From Helicobacter colisuis (GTDB taxonomy: Bacteria; Campylobacterota; Campylobacteria; Campylobacterales; Helicobacteraceae), in NCBI RefSeq assembly GCF_023646285.1, contig NZ_JAMOKX010000005.1, forward strand, positions 62,001-126,000: 64,000 nucleotides of DNA, in the 5' to 3' direction. Positions 62,082 to 64,000 of the stretch are shown piece after piece (position 1 is the stretch's first letter; each line of letters opens with the position of its first letter). The notes beneath the pieces are model-generated. The model saw only the letters and a list, made by a program, of their open reading frames with translations, did no database searches and was not told the origin of the DNA. A program made the position numbers and the translations under genes.

Positions 62082-63257
62082 ATGCAGCTAAAAGAGGTCA
62101 TACAACAATTTCAGAATCGCAAAATTCTCCTTTTGCAAGGTCCTGTTGGACCCTTTTTTTATCGTTTTGCCAAGCTATTGTCCTTAAAAAATCAAATTTA
62201 CAAAATTAATTTTAATGGAGGAGATTTTCTTTTTTATCCCTTGAAGGCTAAATCCTATCGTGGTTCCCTAGCTAACCTTGAAACTTTTTTACAAGAATTT
62301 TGCAAAACCTATCATATTGATTGCGTGATTATGTTTAATGATTGTCGCCCTATTCATAAAATTGGAGTAAAAGTTGCCCAATCGCTCAATCTCCAAACTT
62401 ATATTTTTGAAGAAGGTTATATCCGACCTAATTTCATCACTTTTGAAAAAGATGGTGTCAATGCCAATTCCACTTTACCTAAAGATTCAAATTTCTACCT
62501 TACTTACAAAAACAAACCCGCTCAAGAAGAAAAAAATGTCCAACATAGCTTTAGAAATATGGCTTGGTTTTCCTTTCTTTATTGGTTTGGGGCTTTTTTA
62601 TTAGGCTGGTATTTTAACAACAAACTCCACCATAGGAGCTTGAGCTTTACAGAAATGTTTCCTTGGTTTTTATCGCTTTTTAGAAAACATTGGTATCGCT
62701 TTAGCCAAAAGGAAGATAGAGATTTTATTTTAGATTCTAAGAAAAACTATTTTGTTGTTGTCTTGCAAGTCTATAATGATACGCAAATCAAAAATCATTT
62801 TGAAGGCAGACGAATTGAGAATTTTATCAAAAACTCTATCCGATCTTTTGCAAAATATTCCAAAAAACAACATTTTCTAGTCATCAAACACCATCCAATG
62901 GATAGAGGCTATAAAAACTATAAAAAATTCATCAAAAGACAAACGCGCAAATACAATGTAAGTCAAAGAGTGATTTACATTCACGATATCCATCTTCCAA
63001 CTCTATTAAAAAATGCTCTTGGTTGCGTAGTTATTAACAGCACAACAGGACTTTCAAGTATTCTTCATAAGTGCCCCACAAAAGTTTGTGGAAACGCCTT
63101 TTATAATATCCAAGGACTAACCTACCAAGAATCACTTAATAAATTTTGGAAAGCGGCAAAAAAATACAAAATTAATCAAACCCTTTTTGAACGCTTTAGA
63201 AGTTTTCTTATTGATAAGGTGCAGATTAATGGAAGCTTTTATGGCAACTTAAGCTAA
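62082..63257 (+). CDS. kpsS: Capsule Kdo-linker glycosyltransferase KpsS
   Basis: A 391-residue protein of the KpsS family, which adds the first beta-Kdo to the phosphatidylglycerol anchor before KpsC extends it. The start reads ILLLQGPVGPFFYRFAKLL (residues 14-32), then YKINFNGGDFLFYP, IDCVIMFNDCRPIHKIG, YIFEEGYIRPNFITFEKDGV (near 107), FLVIKHHPMDRGYKNYKKFI (near 265) and VVINSTTGLSSILHKCPTKV (near 320). It follows kpsD by seven bases and ends next to the convergent galE stop. Confidence 0.93.
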   Translation: MQLKEVIQQFQNRKILLLQGPVGPFFYRFAKLLSLKNQIYKINFNGGDFLFYPLKAKSYRGSLANLETFLQEFCKTYHIDCVIMFNDCRPIHKIGVKVAQSLNLQTYIFEEGYIRPNFITFEKDGVNANSTLPKDSNFYLTYKNKPAQEEKNVQHSFRNMAWFSFLYWFGAFLLGWYFNNKLHHRSLSFTEMFPWFLSLFRKHWYRFSQKEDRDFILDSKKNYFVVVLQVYNDTQIKNHFEGRRIENFIKNSIRSFAKYSKKQHFLVIKHHPMDRGYKNYKKFIKRQTRKYNVSQRVIYIHDIHLPTLLKNALGCVVINSTTGLSSILHKCPTKVCGNAFYNIQGLTYQESLNKFWKAAKKYKINQTLFERFRSFLIDKVQINGSFYGNLS

Positions 63258-64000
63258 CTAATCCATTTTCCTTTCCCACTCATACGCATTTTTACAAATA
63301 AGATCTAAATTATTATATTTTGGTCTCCATTCCGTGTGAGTTAGAATTTTATCATTATCACTCACAAGCATTGCAGGATCTCCTGCTCTTCTTGGTTCAA
63401 TCTCAACTTTAAAATCTATTCCACTGACCTTTTTTACACACTCAATGACTTCTTTAACGCTAAATCCAACTCCATACCCCACATTATAAGTTTGCGAAAC
63501 CCTCTCTTTTTGTAAAGTTTTAAGACACTCAAAATGTGCTCTTGCTAAATCATCAATATGAATATAATCACGAATGCAAGTCCCATCTTTTGTTGCATAA
63601 TCCTCACCAAAAATCCCCATTTTATCGCGCTTTCCACAAGCGCACTCACACGCTACTTTAATTAAATGAGTGGCATTCTTGCTTCTTTGCCCAAGCCCTC
63701 CCTCACTCAAAGCACCTGCAACATTAAAATATCGCAATATCACGCTCTTAAATTCTGGATTTGCCACTTCAAAATCTCGCAAAATCTTTTCAACCACAAG
63801 CTTTGATTCTCCATAAGGATTAATCGGAGCAGTTTGTGCAGTTTCTATTATTTTCTGTGTTGTGTTTGGCTCTCCATAAACTGCTGCAGTTGAACTAAAT
63901 AAAAACTCATTAATCTTAAATTTTGCAACCATTTCCAAAAGATTAAGAGTATTAGCAACATTGTTTTGATAATACTTCAAAGGATCAAAAACTGATTCAG
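63258..64000 (-). CDS. galE: UDP-glucose 4-epimerase, C-terminal part (runs off window)
   Basis: The last about 247 residues of a GalE-type SDR epimerase; the NAD-binding start lies beyond base 64000. The frame enters with ESVFDPLKYYQNNVANTLNL and shows the catalytic FSSTAAVYGEPNTTQ and NPYGESKLVVEKIL (Tyr-x3-Lys), then RYFNVAGALSEGGLG, GTCIRDYIHIDDLARAHFEC and the closing EPRRAGDPAMLVSDNDK and WRPKYNNLD, all as in GalE. It interconverts UDP-glucose and UDP-galactose (or the N-acetyl forms), supplying donors for the surrounding glycan loci. Confidence 0.92.
   Translation of the reverse strand, partial: ESVFDPLKYYQNNVANTLNLLEMVAKFKINEFLFSSTAAVYGEPNTTQKIIETAQTAPINPYGESKLVVEKILRDFEVANPEFKSVILRYFNVAGALSEGGLGQRSKNATHLIKVACECACGKRDKMGIFGEDYATKDGTCIRDYIHIDDLARAHFECLKTLQKERVSQTYNVGYGVGFSVKEVIECVKKVSGIDFKVEIEPRRAGDPAMLVSDNDKILTHTEWRPKYNNLDLICKNAYEWERKMD

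Noticed and set aside
1-64000. Insertion sequences, integrases, attachment sites, rRNA and tRNA genes
   Set aside because: No transposase or integrase-like frame and no tRNA- or rRNA-like sequence was seen; intergenic gaps are nearly all below 160 bases.

Overview
The window looks like a chromosomal segment of an AT-rich Campylobacterota genome, most probably an enterohepatic Helicobacter. The reasons are gene order shared with H. pylori (rpsO beside flhA beside a DHH phosphoesterase; bamA-mqnC-ymxG), futalosine-type menaquinone synthesis, a GltX1-type glutamyl-tRNA synthetase, an H. pylori-like MdaB, and homopolymeric G tracts inside surface-sugar genes. Unlike H. pylori it carries a complete Kps-type capsule exporter. 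The species cannot be fixed from this sequence alone. No rRNA, tRNA, CRISPR array, prophage or intact insertion sequence was seen.

Layout. (1) 1-10.2 kb is a surface-glycan region: a leftward operon rfbA-rfbB-fdtA-like ketoisomerase-methyltransferase-FemAB/GNAT-like protein-pyruvyltransferase-like protein-two GT2 enzymes, then a rightward GT8 and a leftward GT4 and double-GT2. (2) 10.2-17.2 kb is a leftward run of purN, a small coiled-coil protein, an SGNH-like protein with an MBOAT acyltransferase, a DHH phosphoesterase and flhA. (3) 17.2-35.5 kb is core housekeeping: rpsO, recG, ymxG-mqnC-bamA, tyrA, a cation/proton antiporter, a class V aminotransferase, ilvB-ilvN-lpxD, two tiny paralogous proteins, gltX and metE. 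(4) 35.6-37.3 kb is a merR-mdaB-acetyltransferase operon behind a textbook MerR-type promoter. (5) 37.3-38 kb is a decayed stretch with a frame-split gene. (6) 38-54.4 kb is a long leftward capsule biosynthesis block. (7) 54.5-63.3 kb holds kpsC, a phospholipase A gene and kpsMTEDS. (8) galE runs off the right edge.

How the genes fit together. The 38-44.5 kb block can make GDP-D-glycero-D-manno-heptose (GmhA, HddA, HddC) and convert it to a modified 6-deoxy-heptose (4,6-dehydratase, 3,5-epimerase, reductase, possibly an FkbM O-methyltransferase). The 44.5-54.4 kb block supplies large multi-domain glycosyltransferases plus a teichoic-acid-like glycerol-phosphate module (TagD cytidylyltransferase, a TPR/CDP-glycerol phosphotransferase/GT4 fusion, a LicD-like phosphotransferase). 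KpsC and KpsS would build the Kdo linker and KpsMTED would export the polymer.

Most notable: two unrelated glycosyltransferase-like proteins share an almost identical 305-bp C-terminal module preceded by perfect-heptad coiled coils; the capsule block carries G9 and G10 tracts, a duplicated and truncated fcl-type gene and short tandem repeats that suggest phase and antigenic variation.
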